Part shown: positions 30,032 through 37,370 of the stretch, piece after piece
How the letters are laid out: each line of letters opens with the position of its first letter
Numbering within the stretch: the first letter of the stretch is position 1
Source of the DNA: AP-16 sp036395835
GTDB taxonomy: Bacteria; Pseudomonadota; Alphaproteobacteria; Rhizobiales; Xanthobacteraceae
Direction of reading: 5' to 3'
NCBI GenBank assembly: GCA_036395835.1
Contig: DASWCW010000260.1
Location: 1 to 37,370, forward strand
DNA length: 37,370 nucleotides
Notes under the pieces: model-generated
Database searches by the model: none
What the model saw: only the letters and a program-made list of their open reading frames with translations
What the model was told of the DNA's origin: nothing
Made by a program: the position numbers and the translations under genes

Positions 30032-32392
30032 TCATTTGGCCGTCGCGCGTGCCGGCCTGCCAGCCTGCGTGCCCGCCGACGACTGCGCCGAGCCGATCGA
30101 GCCGGCGCTCGACACGAACAGGATCGAACGCCGCGATTTCTCCAGAACGGCAGCCGCCACGTTGCCGAAAAACAGCGTATCGCCGGGGCGACGGTTGACC
30201 CCCATCACGATCAGGGTGTTGCGGTTGGCGTTCGCATGCCTCAGGATCGCGTCATCGGCCGCAACGTCGATTTCAACGTCGGTTCGAACATCGATGTTGT
30301 AGCGCTCGGCCATCTCCACCACGTCTCTGAGGATCGCCTCGTGCTGCCGGCGCGAGCGCAGAGCGTTGCGAAGACTTCGCGCCGCCTTCCTGGATCTTCC
30401 GGTGGAAACGTACAGCGCGGTCACCGGCGCCCCCACCGCTTGGGCAATGGTGATCCCGATCTCGGCGGCCCGGCGCGAGGCCTCGGTTCCGGTGACCGGG
30501 ACCAGGATGTTCAGCGCGCTTTGTAACGGCCGCTCGACATGGATGCCGCGGGCGGCGACGATGGCCAAGGGGCCTTCAAATTCCGCCGCGATCCGGTTGA
30601 CGTTTTCGTGAAACTCGGCGTTGCGGGCGACGTTCTCGATGCCGATGACCAACAGGTCGTAGCCCTTGCGCGCTTCGCTGGCGACGGTTTCCTCCGCCGG
30701 CGCGTCGCCGGTTCGCGTGATCACGCTCACCTTTGCCGGCGCGCCGCTTTCCTGCTCGGCCTCCATCACCCGTGCCGCCTCGGCGGCGACTTGAATTGCA
30801 TGCTCGCTGCTGACGTGACCGGACTGTTTTGGTGCGGAGCCGTCGGCAGGCTGCGCATGAATGACAGTGGCGGGCATTCCCTTGGACCCGGCGATGAGCC
30901 CGGCGAGGCGCGATGCGAATTTGCCGTTGGCGCTTTCGTCGATCGTGATCAGCAGGCGTTCCATGTTCGAGACGAAGCCTTTGGCCTCGGATTCCTCCCG
31001 CTCGAGCCGCCGCCTCTCTTCCTCGCCGAGCGGCAATCGGCCGAGCGCCCACCGTAACGTCGGCGGCATCGCGGTGGTGGTGACCACCGCCATGGCGACG
31101 ATCAGGGTGAACAGGCTGTGGCTGAGCATGCCCAGCGACAGGCCGATGGTCGCGATGATGACTTCGGTCTGACCCCGCGCGTTCATTCCGCAACCGAGCG
31201 CCAGCGACTCGCGAAACGTCAGCCCGCCGAGCCTGCCGCCGACGAACGCGCCCCCGAACTTGCCGGCACTGGCGATCACGATCAGCCCCAGCATCAGCCA
31301 GACCAGAGACGGGTCCCTCAGGACCGACAGATCGGTGCCGAGTCCTGCCAGCCCGAAGAATACCGGCGCGAACAGCGCGGTAATCAGCCCGCGCAACTGT
31401 TCGCCGATGTGGCGCGTCAGGATCGGCGATTCGCCCACCAGGATTCCCGCCACGAACGCGCCGAGCACGGTGTGAACGCCCAGCAGGTGCGTGGTGAGCG
31501 CCATTGCGCCCATGATCACCAGGATGGCGGTGAGGACCGGGACTTCGCTGACGAAATTGTCGTTGGTCCAGCGGATCAGACTGGACACGATGCGTCGCCC
31601 GACAGTCAGGCTCAGGGTGAGGAAAAGCGCCGTTCCGAGCACGCTGCGGGCGAGCGTCCCTAAATCGATGGCACCGTGCTCCGCCAGGCCGAAGGTGATG
31701 GCAATAATGATCCACCCGATCGAGTCGTCGATGATCGCCGAGGCCACGATGATCTGGCCGACGTTGCGGCGCATGAAGTTCATCTCGCGCACGACCATGG
31801 CGACGATCTTGATGGAGGAGATCGACAGTGCAGTGCCGAGAAACAGCGACGTGATCAACCGCTGGTCGGGCTTGGGCAGCATGGCATCGGGCAGGAATTC
31901 CCCCAGTGCAAATCCGCACAGGAACGGCAGCGAGATGCCGGCGAGCGAAACGCTTGCGGCCGCGCGGCCGACCTTCCTGACCAGGCGCAGGTCGATTTCC
32001 ATTCCGGTGAGCAGCAGCAGCATGAGGATGCCGAGCTGCGAGACCGCATCGATCATGCTCTTCTGCGCGCCACTGGCCGGAAAGATCGCGTGCTGCGCCT
32101 CCGGCCAGATCACGCCGAACACCGACGGACCGAGCAGAATGCCGGCCACAAGCTGACCGATCACCGCCGGCTGGCCGATGCGCTGCATCGCCTCTCCGAG
32201 TAGGCGGCCGATGAGAAGCAGCAGAACGACTTCGGCGAGAAAGACGACTTCCGAAGCGCTGGATGACGTGGTCGCCGGCTCGGCGCCCCATGCCGCGGAG
32301 GCGGCGAACAAGAGCAGCCACCCGCACGCCGCGCGGCTTGCGAAGCAGCGCAGCGGTCGCGTCCAGCTGAACCGTGCGGGATGGACGGGCAT
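30032..32392 (-). CDS. Kef/CPA2-type cation:proton antiporter with C-terminal universal stress protein domains
   Basis: A 786-residue inner-membrane protein. A signal-like segment (about 20-36) precedes about 12 membrane helices (50-450), with the CPA2 core seen in IDAVSQLGILMLLLLTGMEIDLRLV, ASAIIDDSIGWIII and GCGMNARGQTEVII. The soluble C-terminal half (about 475-770) contains two Usp-like regions. The second reads SALNILVPVTGTEASRRAAEIG and ends with the nucleotide-loop-like TLIVMGVNRRPGDTLFFGNVAAAVLEKS. Such fusions are thought to couple K+/H+ or Na+/H+ exchange to ATP or stress state; the ion is not known. A perfect EcfG promoter at 32558-32534 places it in the general stress regulon. Confidence 0.9.
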   Translation of the reverse strand: MPVHPARFSWTRPLRCFASRAACGWLLLFAASAAWGAEPATTSSSASEVVFLAEVVLLLLIGRLLGEAMQRIGQPAVIGQLVAGILLGPSVFGVIWPEAQHAIFPASGAQKSMIDAVSQLGILMLLLLTGMEIDLRLVRKVGRAAASVSLAGISLPFLCGFALGEFLPDAMLPKPDQRLITSLFLGTALSISSIKIVAMVVREMNFMRRNVGQIIVASAIIDDSIGWIIIAITFGLAEHGAIDLGTLARSVLGTALFLTLSLTVGRRIVSSLIRWTNDNFVSEVPVLTAILVIMGAMALTTHLLGVHTVLGAFVAGILVGESPILTRHIGEQLRGLITALFAPVFFGLAGLGTDLSVLRDPSLVWLMLGLIVIASAGKFGGAFVGGRLGGLTFRESLALGCGMNARGQTEVIIATIGLSLGMLSHSLFTLIVAMAVVTTTAMPPTLRWALGRLPLGEEERRRLEREESEAKGFVSNMERLLITIDESANGKFASRLAGLIAGSKGMPATVIHAQPADGSAPKQSGHVSSEHAIQVAAEAARVMEAEQESGAPAKVSVITRTGDAPAEETVASEARKGYDLLVIGIENVARNAEFHENVNRIAAEFEGPLAIVAARGIHVERPLQSALNILVPVTGTEASRRAAEIGITIAQAVGAPVTALYVSTGRSRKAARSLRNALRSRRQHEAILRDVVEMAERYNIDVRTDVEIDVAADDAILRHANANRNTLIVMGVNRRPGDTLFFGNVAAAVLEKSRRSILFVSSAGSIGSAQSSAGTQAGRPARATAK

Positions 32393-32533
32393 CGGTCAGC
32401 CGATTGCGGCGGCCTAGTCCGCAGCCGCGATCGGGCGCGTCGACGTTCTCAGCGCGCCCATCGTCGCCGCATGCGTGCGTGGAAACGCCGCGGAATGTCC
32501 ATGCATCGAGAGTTCCCCACGATTGGACCGGAC

Positions 32534-32558
32534 AACGCCCGGCGTTCCGCTCTGTTCC
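32534..32558 (-). promoter_or_regulatory. EcfG promoter of the antiporter gene
   Basis: Minus strand: GGAAC (32558-32554), 16 bases, CGTT (32537-32534), a perfect match. The leader to the ATG at 32392 would be about 135 bases. Confidence 0.75.
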
Positions 32559-32622
32559 TGGATCGCGAGATATGCCGCACGTAAATACCAGCCATCCCTT
32601 CGGCGAATCGCGATCCAACGGC

Positions 32623-32647
32623 GGAACACCGCCCGATTTGCCCGGTT
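32623..32647 (+). promoter_or_regulatory. EcfG-type promoter candidate of the RlpA-like gene
   Basis: GGAAC (32623-32627), 16 bases, GGTT (32644-32647); one mismatch to CGTT. It is divergent from the antiporter promoter 65 bp away. The leader to the ATG at 32689 would be about 35 bases. Confidence 0.6.
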
Positions 32648-32688
32648 TGCGCCTCAACCCAGCTCATTCACGAGGGGCAGGATTGATC

Positions 32689-33036
32689 ATGCGTCGAGGC
32701 GTGCTGTTGGCAGCCATTCTGGCTGTGCTGTCGTTCGGGATCGACGAAGTGTTGGCTGAGCAAAGCGGGATCGCGGCCGTCTATTCCTACCGCGGCGGGA
32801 GAACCTCCAGCGGAGAGCATTCCAATCCCAGCGGACTGACCGCGGCGCATCGCTCGCTCCCGTTCGGCACGAAAGTGCGCGTCACCCATCGGCGCAACGG
32901 CCGCAGCGTGGTGGTGCGGATCAATGACCGGGGTCCGTTCACCCGCGGGAGGATCATCGATCTGACGCCCGCTGCCGCGAGCCAGCTCGGGTTCAGCGGC
33001 TTGGCGCCGGTGAGCCTGTCTCCGATCAGCCGTTGA
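32689..33036 (+). CDS. RlpA-like double-psi beta-barrel protein
   Basis: A 115-residue exported protein. The signal peptide covers about residues 1-23 (GVLLAAILAVLSFGIDEVLAEQ). The DPBB domain follows: GIAAVYSYRGGRTSSGEHSN, LTAAHRSLPFGTKVRVTHRRNGRSVVVRINDRGPFTRGRIIDLTPAAASQLGF. The conserved AAHRSLPFGTxVRV and VRINDRGPF blocks are those of RlpA, a septal lytic transglycosylase acting on peptidoglycan lacking stem peptides. The protein is short and has no SPOR domain, so septal targeting is not expected. AGGA lies six bases before the ATG. An EcfG-like promoter precedes it, so it may remodel the cell wall in stress. Confidence 0.9.
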   Translation: MRRGVLLAAILAVLSFGIDEVLAEQSGIAAVYSYRGGRTSSGEHSNPSGLTAAHRSLPFGTKVRVTHRRNGRSVVVRINDRGPFTRGRIIDLTPAAASQLGFSGLAPVSLSPISR

Positions 33037-33109
33037 GCTGGCCCGGTCAAGTGGCCCGCGTCGCGGAGTTTTGCGTGCACTCCCCGCCCGCGACAAAGCG
33101 CAGCAGGTC

Positions 33110-33134
33110 GGAACGGAAGCTCCGTTCGTGCCTT
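33110..33134 (+). promoter_or_regulatory. EcfG-like promoter of sRNA copy 2
   Basis: GGAAC (33110-33114), 16 bases, CCTT (33131-33134). The -35 is perfect and the -10 has one mismatch (C for G). It ends eight bases before the first hairpin, nearly the same geometry as at copy 1. Confidence 0.55.
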
Positions 33135-33142
33135 TTCAGGTC

Positions 33143-33230
33143 GTGCCGGGCGGGTCCCCCAGCCCCCTGTCCCCACACCGCTCGGCATAGCCCCGGTCGG
33201 TTCGGTCCAGCCCGGCCGGGGTACTTTTTT
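33143..33230 (+). ncRNA. GsrN-like stress sRNA, copy 2
   Basis: About 88 nt, clearly homologous to the element at 23098-23191. Both begin GTGCCGGGCGGGT, share C-runs in the loop, and share CGGCA, AGCCC, GGTCGGTTC and CCGGCCGGGG downstream. Hairpin 1 pairs 33143-33153 with 33178-33188 (11 pairs; two became G-U where the sequence differs from copy 1, so the fold is kept) around a 24-base loop with C-runs of 5, 5 and 4. The terminator pairs CCCCGGTCGG (33191-33200) with CCGGCCGGGG (33212-33221) and ends UACUUUUUUG. No reading frame fits. It lies 106 bp after the RlpA-like gene and 26 bp before a small reading frame. Confidence 0.8.
33191..33230 (+). terminator. Rho-independent terminator of sRNA copy 2
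   Basis: Ten pairs (one U-G), 11-base loop, then TACTTTTTTG with six T. It could also end transcripts from the RlpA-like gene. Confidence 0.85.
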
Positions 33231-33256
33231 GTGCACTACACCGGAGGCTCGCGCCG

Positions 33257-33454
33257 ATGCTCACCGACGCTCTCGTGAATCGCCTGCTTGCAAGCCGGCT
33301 GGTGCCGAGCGAAGCGAAGCTGGCGGCGATCGAAAGCTGGCGCCGGGAGCTCGCATCGGCGGCCTGGCGCGGGCCCTTGCACGGTCGCCTCGAGCGGCGG
33401 CTCGCCGAGGCAAGCCGCTTGCTGGCCGGCGCGCGACATGCGGCGAGGTGCTGA
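33257..33454 (+). CDS. Possible small protein (65 aa), uncertain
   Basis: Reads MLTDALVNRLLASRLVPSEA then KLAAIESWRRELASAAWRGP and ends LLAGARHAARC. It is Ala/Arg/Leu-rich and predicted to be helical, with no recognised family. GGAGG lies 10 bases upstream of the ATG, the main support for it. It begins only 26 bp after the U-run of sRNA copy 2, so it would need read-through or its own promoter, and none is obvious. Overlapping frames on both strands are also open, as is usual in GC-rich DNA, so this may be chance. Confidence 0.35.
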   Translation: MLTDALVNRLLASRLVPSEAKLAAIESWRRELASAAWRGPLHGRLERRLAEASRLLAGARHAARC

Positions 33455-33581
33455 CGTTGTACTGCCGAAGCATCCGAGCAGCAGGCAAATTGCGGCGCAA
33501 AGGATCACCATAGGCGTGTCAAATCTTTGATTCGGTGCTATCGCGGAGCCCGTCCTGCTGGTCGCAAACGGGAGCCGTAGC

Positions 33582-34739
33582 ATGCTCGACCTTCGGACGA
33601 TCTGGTCGCAATCGCAGTCACTTCTGGCGTGGGCGCCCGGCTGGCTTGCCGGAATCCTGGTCTTGGTTGCTTCCGCGATCGCGGCGCTGTTGGCGCACGT
33701 TGTGCTGATGGCAATCGTGCGCCGCGTCGTGGGAAAACGTCACTTCTTCCTCGGAGCCCTGCTGGTGCGGACGAGCGCGGCGACCCGGCTCGCGCTCGTT
33801 GTCTTCGTCATGAGCGGCGCGTTGCAGGCGGCGCCGTTCGACCCCGCCGCTGGCGCTTCGATCGGCCACCTGCTGCTGATCGCTTTCATCCTGCTGGTCG
33901 GCTGGTTCGCGATCATCGCCGTGCATCTCGCCGCCGAAACCTATCTGCGGCGCTTCCAGCTCGACACTGCGGACAACCTGCTGGCCCGCAAGCACATCAC
34001 CCAGGTGCGCATCCTGCAGCGTTCGGCCGATACTCTGGTGTTCGTGATCACGCTCGCTGCCGCGCTGGTGACGTTCGAATCGGTTCGCCAGTACGGCGTG
34101 AGCCTGTTCGCGTCGGCAGGCGTGGTCGGGCTCGCCGTCGGGCTCGCGGCGCGGCCGGTGTTGAGCAACCTGATCGCCGGCGTGCAGATCGCCATGACCC
34201 AGCCGATCCGGCTCGAAGATGCGGTTATCGTCGAGAATGAATTCGGCTGGATCGAGGAGATCGCCGCGGCCTATGTCGTGGTCCGCGTCTGGGACCAGCG
34301 CCGCCTGATCGTCCCGCTGAGCTATTTCATCGAAAAACCGTTTCAGAATTGGACACGTCAGAACCCGGAGCTGATCGGAACCGTCGACCTCCATCTCGAC
34401 TATGCGGCGCCGATCGATCGCATCCGGGAAAGGCTCAAAGCCATCGTCTCGTCGTCGCCGCTATGGGACCGCCGCGTCGCCAATTTGCAGGTCGCCGACG
34501 CCAAGGAGGCGACGATCGTGGTGCGGGCTCTCGTCAGTGCGAAAAGCGCCGGGGCGCTCGGGGATCTGCGCAACGAGGTTCGCGAGAAGCTGTTGGCGTT
34601 TCTGCGCGACGAGCACCCGGCAGCACTGCCGCGGCATCGCGCCGACGTCGACTTGAGCGCGGCGGCGCGCAGCGCGATGGAAGCCGCCGCGCCGGACGCC
34701 TCGGCCGCGCGGGAAACCAAGCGGCTCGCCGGCGGGTGA
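33582..34739 (+). CDS. MscS-family mechanosensitive ion channel
   Basis: A 385-residue inner-membrane protein. Helices lie at about 18-45, 65-85, 92-115 and 150-170. The pore-lining helix and vestibule follow: YGVSLFASAGVVGLAVGLAARPVLSNLIAGVQIAMTQPIRLEDAVIVENEFGWIEEI. The Gly/Ala-spaced helix followed by the beta domain QPIRLEDAV is the MscS signature. A C-terminal alpha/beta domain and an Ala-rich tail complete it. It opens under membrane tension to release solutes during hypo-osmotic shock. GGGAG is nine bases before the ATG. It is convergent with coxA, with 8 bp between stops. No EcfG motif was seen in its leader. Confidence 0.92.
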   Translation: MLDLRTIWSQSQSLLAWAPGWLAGILVLVASAIAALLAHVVLMAIVRRVVGKRHFFLGALLVRTSAATRLALVVFVMSGALQAAPFDPAAGASIGHLLLIAFILLVGWFAIIAVHLAAETYLRRFQLDTADNLLARKHITQVRILQRSADTLVFVITLAAALVTFESVRQYGVSLFASAGVVGLAVGLAARPVLSNLIAGVQIAMTQPIRLEDAVIVENEFGWIEEIAAAYVVVRVWDQRRLIVPLSYFIEKPFQNWTRQNPELIGTVDLHLDYAAPIDRIRERLKAIVSSSPLWDRRVANLQVADAKEATIVVRALVSAKSAGALGDLRNEVREKLLAFLRDEHPAALPRHRADVDLSAAARSAMEAAAPDASAARETKRLAGG

Positions 34740-34747
34740 TGCTCGCG

Positions 34748-36364
34748 TCAGGCCGCGTGCCTGTCGATGTGCGGCAGGGTCTCGAACTGATGGAACGGCG
34801 GCGGCGAAGGCAGCGTCCATTCGAGCGTGGTCGCTCCGACGCCCCACGGATTGGCGCCGGCGCTTTCCTTGCGCGCGAACGCGAGCGCGATATTGACGAG
34901 AAACACCATCAGCCCGGCGATCGAAACATAAGCGCCGATCGAGGAGATGTAGTTCCAGCCGGCGAATGCGACGGGGTAATCGACGATGCGGCGCGGCATG
35001 CCGGCGAGCCCCAAAAAATGCTGCGGAAAGAACGTGACGTTCACGCCGACGAAGGTGAGCCAGAAATGCAGCTTGCCGAGCGTTTCGTCGTAGCGGTAGC
35101 CGGTCATCTTCGGGAACCAATAGTACCAGCCCGCGAAGATCGCAAACACCGCGCCGAGCGAGAGCACGTAATGGAAATGCGCCACCACGTAATAGGTATC
35201 CTGCAGCAGGCGGTCGACGCCGGGATTGGCCAGCACCACGCCGGTGACGCCGCCGATGGTGAACAGAAAAATGAAGCCGATCGCCCACAGCATCGGCGTC
35301 TTGAACTCGACCGAGCCGCGCCACATGGTGGCGATCCATGAGAACACCTTGACGCCCGTCGGCACCGCGATGACCATGCTGGCGACGGCGAAATAGACTT
35401 GGCTCGCCGTCGAGATGCCGACCGTGTACGTGTGGTGCGCCCACACCACCATGCCGATCGCGCTGATGGCCAGGATCGCGTAGACCATGCCGAGATAGCC
35501 GAACACCGGCTTGCGGCTGAAAGTCGCCACGACCTGGCTGATGATGCCGAAGCCCGGCAAGATCATCACGTAGACCTCGGGGTGGCCGAAGAACCAGAAC
35601 AAATGTTGGAACAGCAGCGGATCGCCGCCGCCTTCGGGGCTGAAGAAGGTAGTGCCGAAATTGCGGTCGGTCAGCAGCATGGTGATGGCGCCGGCGAGCA
35701 CGGGAAGCACGAGCAGCAGCAGCCCCGCGGTGACCAGGATCGACCACACGAACAGCGGCATTTTGTGCATGGTCATCCCGGGTGCGCGCATGTTGAAGAT
35801 GGTAGTGATGAAATTGATCGCGCCCAGAATGGAGGAGGCGCCGGCGATATGGATCGACAGGATGACGAAATCCACCGCAGGGCCGGGGTGCCCGGTGGTC
35901 GACAGCGGGGCGTAGAGCGTCCATCCGGTTCCAGCGCCGCCGGCGCCCGGCTCCCCTTCGAAGAAGATCGAGGCGATCAGCAGCGAGAACGACGCGGGCA
36001 GCAGCCAGAACGAGATGTTGTTCATGCGCGGGAACGCCATGTCCGGCGCACCGATCATCAGCGGTATCATCCAATTGCCGAAGCCGCCGATCATCGCCGG
36101 CATGACCATGAAGAAAATCATGATCAGGCCGTGCGCCGTCGTGAAGACGTTGAACATGTGGGAGTCGTGGAAGAACTGCAACCCCGGATGCATCAGCTCG
36201 AGTCGCATGCCGATCGACAGCACGCCGCCCACCAATCCGCCGAGCAAGGCGAACACGAGATACATCGTGCCGATGTCTTTGTGGTTGGTCGAATAGAGGT
36301 AACGCCGCCAACCATGCGGGTGATCGGGCAGGTCCTCGCCGTGAGCTTTCGCCATCGTAGCCAT
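34748..36364 (-). CDS. coxA: Cytochrome c oxidase subunit I
   Basis: A 538-residue haem-copper oxidase core subunit with 12 membrane helices. Visible ligands are His78 in FTTAHGLIMIF (low-spin haem a), His261 and Tyr265 in WFFGHPEVYVMILPGFG (CuB ligand with the cross-linked Tyr), and His310-His311 in WAHHTYTVG (CuB). The HFHYVLSLGAVFAIFAGWYYWFPK region carries the haem a3 and haem a His residues. It belongs to the A-type aa3 oxidases. It follows coxB by 53 bp on the same strand. The expected downstream ctaB/coxG/coxC are not here, because the next gene (mscS-type) is convergent. The start at 36364 has AAGGA nine bases upstream. Confidence 0.96.
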   Translation of the reverse strand: MATMAKAHGEDLPDHPHGWRRYLYSTNHKDIGTMYLVFALLGGLVGGVLSIGMRLELMHPGLQFFHDSHMFNVFTTAHGLIMIFFMVMPAMIGGFGNWMIPLMIGAPDMAFPRMNNISFWLLPASFSLLIASIFFEGEPGAGGAGTGWTLYAPLSTTGHPGPAVDFVILSIHIAGASSILGAINFITTIFNMRAPGMTMHKMPLFVWSILVTAGLLLLVLPVLAGAITMLLTDRNFGTTFFSPEGGGDPLLFQHLFWFFGHPEVYVMILPGFGIISQVVATFSRKPVFGYLGMVYAILAISAIGMVVWAHHTYTVGISTASQVYFAVASMVIAVPTGVKVFSWIATMWRGSVEFKTPMLWAIGFIFLFTIGGVTGVVLANPGVDRLLQDTYYVVAHFHYVLSLGAVFAIFAGWYYWFPKMTGYRYDETLGKLHFWLTFVGVNVTFFPQHFLGLAGMPRRIVDYPVAFAGWNYISSIGAYVSIAGLMVFLVNIALAFARKESAGANPWGVGATTLEWTLPSPPPFHQFETLPHIDRHAA

Positions 36365-36417
36365 GACTCAAGTCCTTCGAGTTGTCGCCCGCGAACTATC
36401 CGCGTCTGCGCGCGGCA

Positions 36418-37278
36418 TCATCGGGGCGTCGATTGTGCCGCCGCGACCGTGGTCGGCGGCAGTGCTTCATCGCGAGCGTATTTCTTCTTTGCCTCTTCAA
36501 CCCAGGCGGAGAATGCCTGCTCGCTCACCACATGGACTGCGATCGGCATGAAGGCGTGATCCTTGCCGCACAGCTCCGAGCACTGACCGTAGTAGACACC
36601 CTCCCGCGTTGCTGTGAACCAGGTCTCGTTGATGCGCCCGGGAACGGCGTCGATCTTGATGCCGAATGACGGTACCGCGAACGAATGAATGACGTCGGAG
36701 CCCGTGGTGATCACGCGCACAGTCTTGTTTACCGGCACTACCATTTCATTGTCGACCGCAAGCAGTCGCGGCTGGCCTTCCTTGCGCTCACCCTCTTTGA
36801 GCATCAACGAATCGAACTCGAACTGGCCGTTGTCGGGATAGCTGTAGCTCCAGTACCACTGCTTGCCGGTCGCCTTCACCGTGAGGTCGGCGGCCGGGAC
36901 GTTGAGTTGGAGGAACAGAAGCTTGAATGAAGGGACCGCAATAAACATCAGAATCACGATCGGAATGAGCGTCCACGCGATCTCGATGAACGTGTTGTGC
37001 GTGGTCCGCGACGGAATCGGATTGGTGCGGGCATTGAAGCGCACCATGACGACGACCAGCAAAACCAGCACGAAACCGGCGATAACGGTGATGATGTAGA
37101 GCAGGAAATCGTGGAACCAGATGATGTTGTCCATAACCGGAGACGCCGATTGCTGCAGCCCTACCTGCCAAGGCGAAGGCTGCCCGAGCCCGGCCAGAGC
37201 CGCCTCCGCGCCGGTCAGGATGGCGACCACCGTTATCGCCAATACGGTCAACCGCTTGAGCACCAACATCGTCGGCAT
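36418..37278 (-). CDS. coxB: Cytochrome c oxidase subunit II
   Basis: A 286-residue protein with a signal peptide (about 5-30; TVLAITVVAILTGAEAALAG). Two membrane helices follow (LLYIITVIAGFVLVLLVVVMV and EIAWTLIPIVILMFIAVPSF). The periplasmic CuA domain has the aromatic KQWYWSYSYPD region and the CuA site CSELCGKDHAFM (C-x3-C-x3-H-x2-M). It accepts electrons from cytochrome c. An ATG at 37278 (AAGGAG only two bases upstream) and one at 37269 are both possible; the open frame continues to 37347 without a better site. It heads the coxB-coxA operon. Confidence 0.95.
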   Translation of the reverse strand: MPTMLVLKRLTVLAITVVAILTGAEAALAGLGQPSPWQVGLQQSASPVMDNIIWFHDFLLYIITVIAGFVLVLLVVVMVRFNARTNPIPSRTTHNTFIEIAWTLIPIVILMFIAVPSFKLLFLQLNVPAADLTVKATGKQWYWSYSYPDNGQFEFDSLMLKEGERKEGQPRLLAVDNEMVVPVNKTVRVITTGSDVIHSFAVPSFGIKIDAVPGRINETWFTATREGVYYGQCSELCGKDHAFMPIAVHVVSEQAFSAWVEEAKKKYARDEALPPTTVAAAQSTPR

Positions 37279-37370
37279 TGCTCCTTCGAATGAGGTTCCA
37301 AGGCGCGCTCCACCGCTCGGAGTCGCTGCCCGCATTGAGCGCGACACTCCTCGGTGGGCTCCTCGGCGCG

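Noticed and set aside
30576..32657. Long minus-strand frame (693 codons) overlapping the antiporter
   Set aside because: Its product is Arg-rich and unlike any protein; the antiporter frame has clear membrane and Usp segments.
1..37370. tRNA, rRNA, CRISPR, insertion sequence or prophage
   Set aside because: No cloverleaf-like segment, spaced repeat array, transposase or phage gene was seen on reading both strands. A tRNAscan or ISfinder search was not possible here.

Overview
The window is GC-rich, gene-dense DNA from an alphaproteobacterium, most likely of the order Hyphomicrobiales (a relative of Bradyrhizobium, Rhodopseudomonas or other Nitrobacteraceae/Xanthobacteraceae). The gene set supports this: a PhyR-NepR-EcfG general stress response (GSR) locus, an HWE-family histidine kinase, Usg, an RT0821/Lpp0805-type protein, and an alphaproteobacterial coxB-coxA pair. 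The placement is inferred from gene content, because there is no rRNA gene here. No tRNA, CRISPR array, insertion sequence or phage gene was recognised.

Layout. Positions 1-1970 (minus strand) hold fabI, a histidine phosphatase and the start of aroC, with a long intergenic palindrome between fabI and the phosphatase. At 2290-3580 (plus) is an ECF sigma factor with its membrane anti-sigma factor. At 3800-6870 are a J-domain co-chaperone, an RT0821-type envelope protein, pdxH and an SDR oxidoreductase. At 7000-13810 are a small conserved-looking protein, an L,D-transpeptidase lipoprotein, a class III aminotransferase, a fatty acyl-CoA ligase, a DUF1499 protein, an MBL-fold hydrolase and a small helix-turn-helix protein. 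At 14240-20770 are an unknown exported protein, a glycogen-debranching-type glucosidase, an ABC exporter and a family 4 glycosyltransferase. At 20820-22600 are an MFS transporter and a PRC-barrel protein.

From 23.1 to 33.5 kb the window is dominated by the general stress response. It has two nepR-ecfG cassettes, one of them with a broken nepR, plus phyR, csbD and an HWE histidine kinase. I read the EcfG promoter motif GGAAC-N16-CGTT directly in front of nepR, phyR, the second nepR-ecfG cassette, a Kef-type antiporter with Usp domains, and a small unknown gene at 29446. GGAAC-N16-GGTT variants lie in front of the glycosyltransferase, the PRC-barrel gene and an RlpA-like gene. The locus looks like a self-amplifying stress regulator surrounded by its own envelope, ion and carbohydrate targets.

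The most striking content is non-coding. A perfect EcfG promoter at 23221-23197 (minus) drives no protein gene. It is followed at once by a hairpin with a C-rich loop and a rho-independent terminator, which is the architecture of the Caulobacter stress sRNA GsrN. A clearly homologous second copy lies on the plus strand at 33143-33230, and a more diverged, similarly built element lies at 27582-27499 (minus). The window therefore seems to encode a small multi-copy family of GSR-linked, C-rich-loop sRNAs around duplicated EcfG regulators.

The right end (33.6-37.3 kb) carries an MscS-type channel and cytochrome c oxidase subunits I and II.
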